Shown here: piece after piece, positions 6,347 to 7,507 of the stretch
How the letters are laid out: each line of letters starts with the position of its first letter
Numbering within the stretch: position 1 is the first letter of the stretch
Origin: JBDTOX01 sp039933015
Lineage (GTDB): Bacteria; Pseudomonadota; Gammaproteobacteria; Burkholderiales; Methylophilaceae
Reading direction: 5' to 3'
NCBI GenBank assembly: GCA_039933015.1
Contig: JBDTOX010000076.1
Coordinates: forward strand, 1 to 7,507
DNA length: 7,507 nucleotides
The notes under the pieces: model-generated
Database searches by the model: none
The model's input: only the letters and a program-made list of their open reading frames with translations
Told to the model about the DNA's origin: nothing
Program-made: the position numbers and the translations under genes

Positions 6347-6757
6347 TTAGTAAAACATCTGATAAACAGCCTGGGCCAGCAGGAAAACGGCAGATAAGCC
6401 GATGACGCTAAAAGTCAGGAACATGGCAATACTACGAAAACGAAAATTCTCATGCATGTGGCCTACCCCGTAGGCATGCAGCAGCCGGGCCACGAGCAAA
6501 AAAAGGCAAAGCACATGCGTGATCAGCACAGGGGCTTGCTGCATCTCGACAAACATCAGCAGCAGCAAGGCTAGCGGCACATACTGGGCAAAATTGTTGT
6601 GCACGGCTATGGCGCGCTGCAAGCGAGGATTATCGCCATCGCCGATGGCAATGCGTTCCTGCCGACGCGTCTTGATCACACGGCTACTCAGCACAATGAA
6701 CAAGATGCCAAGTAATGCTGCATAAAAAGGCACAATGACGGGGAGTGCGGTGATCAT
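6347..6757 (-). CDS. MAPEG family inner-membrane protein
   Basis: Small four-helix membrane protein of the MAPEG group (named for eicosanoid and glutathione metabolism proteins; bacterial members such as E. coli YecN have no firmly assigned substrate). Hydrophobic segments lie at about residues 5-25, 57-72, 76-95 and 107-132 of 136. The signature region after helix 1 is present: IGDGDN (38-43), then RAIAVHNNFAQYVPLALLLL (48-67). The usual acidic residue of the family's N-x-x-E-Y pattern appears as Gln58. The ATG overlaps the upstream pseudouridine synthase stop as ATGA, so translation is probably coupled. No signal peptide is expected, because helix 1 serves as the membrane anchor. The glutathione-linked role is family inference only. 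Confidence 0.9.
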   Translation of the reverse strand: MITALPVIVPFYAALLGILFIVLSSRVIKTRRQERIAIGDGDNPRLQRAIAVHNNFAQYVPLALLLLMFVEMQQAPVLITHVLCLFLLVARLLHAYGVGHMHENFRFRSIAMFLTFSVIGLSAVFLLAQAVYQMFY

Positions 6758-7482
6758 GGTCGTGTTGTTTTGTTTTGTGATTGTTGATTGAGCAGTGCCA
6801 GTGCAGTTTCATCCAGCCAGCGCCATTGGCCTGCCGCCAGATCATGCGGCAAGTTTAATTCGCCGATGCGTATGCGCTTTAAACCTTCTACCCGGTTACT
6901 GATGGCCGCCAGCATGCGTTTTACCTGGTGGTATTTGCCTTCGGCCAAGGTCAGGTGTATGACTTGCTCGCTGATTTGCGTACAGGCCAAAGCGGCAATC
7001 GGAGCTGGCTCATCCACCAGCTGCACGCCTTTGAGCAGTTCAGCGACTTGCGCTGCATCCACTGCATGCTTGGCTGTGACTTCATACACTTTGGGCACTT
7101 TCCATTTGGGCGAGCTCATGCGATGAATAAACTGGCCATCGTCAGAAAGTAGTATCAGGCCCGTGGTGTCCTCGTCCAGTCGGCCTATGCATTGCACGCC
7201 GCGTTCAAGCAACGGCGGCGGCAACAGGCTGAATATGCTGGGGTGGTGCTGCGTTTTGTGCGAGCACTCGTAATTGGCGGGCTTGTGCATCATGAGATAG
7301 GCTTTTTCATGATATTGCCAAGGCTCGCCGCGTACCGTGAAATTCAAATGAGCTGTATCAAATTCGGCGAAAGGGTCATTACATTCCGCATCATTTACCG
7401 TTACTTCATGGTGCCGCACCATGACGCGGCAGGCCTTGCGCGAGCCGAAACCCTGGGAATGTAAAACACGTTCAATTTGCAT
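6754..7482 (-). CDS. rsuA: 16S rRNA pseudouridine synthase, RsuA type
   Basis: Converts a uridine to pseudouridine in 16S rRNA (position 516 in E. coli RsuA), acting on assembling small subunits in the cytoplasm. The 242-residue protein has an N-terminal S4 RNA-binding domain (about 1-45; RVLHSQGFGSRKACRVMV), the RsuA-like KPANYECSHK segment (67-76), the catalytic motif GRLDEDTTGL (100-109; Asp103 is the expected nucleophile) and the C-terminal EGKYHQVKRM block (181-190). E. coli RsuA is slightly shorter. The Cys-Ser-His segment and DTTGL favour RsuA over RluB/RluF, and the S4 domain excludes RluE. The ATG at 7482 gives a normal S4 start; only 25 nt upstream are visible, with just a weak AGG at a long distance, so its promoter may lie outside the window. 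The MAPEG gene follows with a 4-nt overlap. Confidence 0.93.
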   Translation of the reverse strand: MQIERVLHSQGFGSRKACRVMVRHHEVTVNDAECNDPFAEFDTAHLNFTVRGEPWQYHEKAYLMMHKPANYECSHKTQHHPSIFSLLPPPLLERGVQCIGRLDEDTTGLILLSDDGQFIHRMSSPKWKVPKVYEVTAKHAVDAAQVAELLKGVQLVDEPAPIAALACTQISEQVIHLTLAEGKYHQVKRMLAAISNRVEGLKRIRIGELNLPHDLAAGQWRWLDETALALLNQQSQNKTTRP

Positions 7483-7507
7483 GAGTTTTCAGCCTGGTAA
7501 ATTTAAG

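Noticed and set aside
6088..6405. Plus-strand open frame of 105 codons covering the intergenic leader, with an inner ATG at 6232.
   Set aside because: It overlaps both flanking genes on the opposite strand, has no good ribosome binding site and matches no known family, and the leader is better explained by promoter and RNA structure.
1..7507. Search for a new defence, mobile or biosynthetic system, CRISPR repeats, tRNA or rRNA genes, and transposon ends.
   Set aside because: All six genes belong to recognised families with intact motifs, and I saw no regular spaced repeats, terminal inverted repeats or cloverleaf-like segments.

Overview
The window holds six protein genes and no RNA gene, transposon, CRISPR array or phage gene that I can see. 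Gene families, gene sizes and a moderate-to-high G+C look suggest a betaproteobacterial chromosome. A Methylophilaceae-like methylotroph is my guess from protein style only; I could not search a database. Nothing looks recently acquired, and I see no previously undescribed multi-gene system. The most unusual material is non-coding or low-complexity and lies around the DEAD-box helicase gene.

Layout. Positions 2-2116 (+) are the 3' part of a signalling gene with GAF, PAS, GGDEF and EAL domains. Its frame is open to the left edge, so its true start lies outside the window. It faces tail-to-tail a run of five minus-strand genes. Read in their direction of transcription, from right to left, these are: an RsuA-type 16S rRNA pseudouridine synthase (7482-6754); a small MAPEG-family membrane protein (6757-6347) that overlaps it by 4 nt; an intergenic leader of about 200 nt with a candidate promoter and nested inverted repeats; an RhlE-type DEAD-box RNA helicase (6146-4587) with a TTG start and a Q/G/R-rich tail; a gap of about 100 nt with a hairpin and a short direct repeat; full-length RecQ DNA helicase (4485-2650); and a YaiI/YqxD (UPF0178) family protein (2630-2163, or from 2657).

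How the genes fit together. RsuA and RhlE both act on rRNA or ribosome assembly in related bacteria, and RecQ acts on DNA repair forks. The minus-strand block is therefore a housekeeping nucleic-acid cluster. The ATGA overlap (rsuA-MAPEG) and the tight junction (recQ-yaiI) point to two short co-transcribed pairs, and rhlE probably has its own promoter. The cyclic-di-GMP gene is a separate unit that happens to converge on this block.
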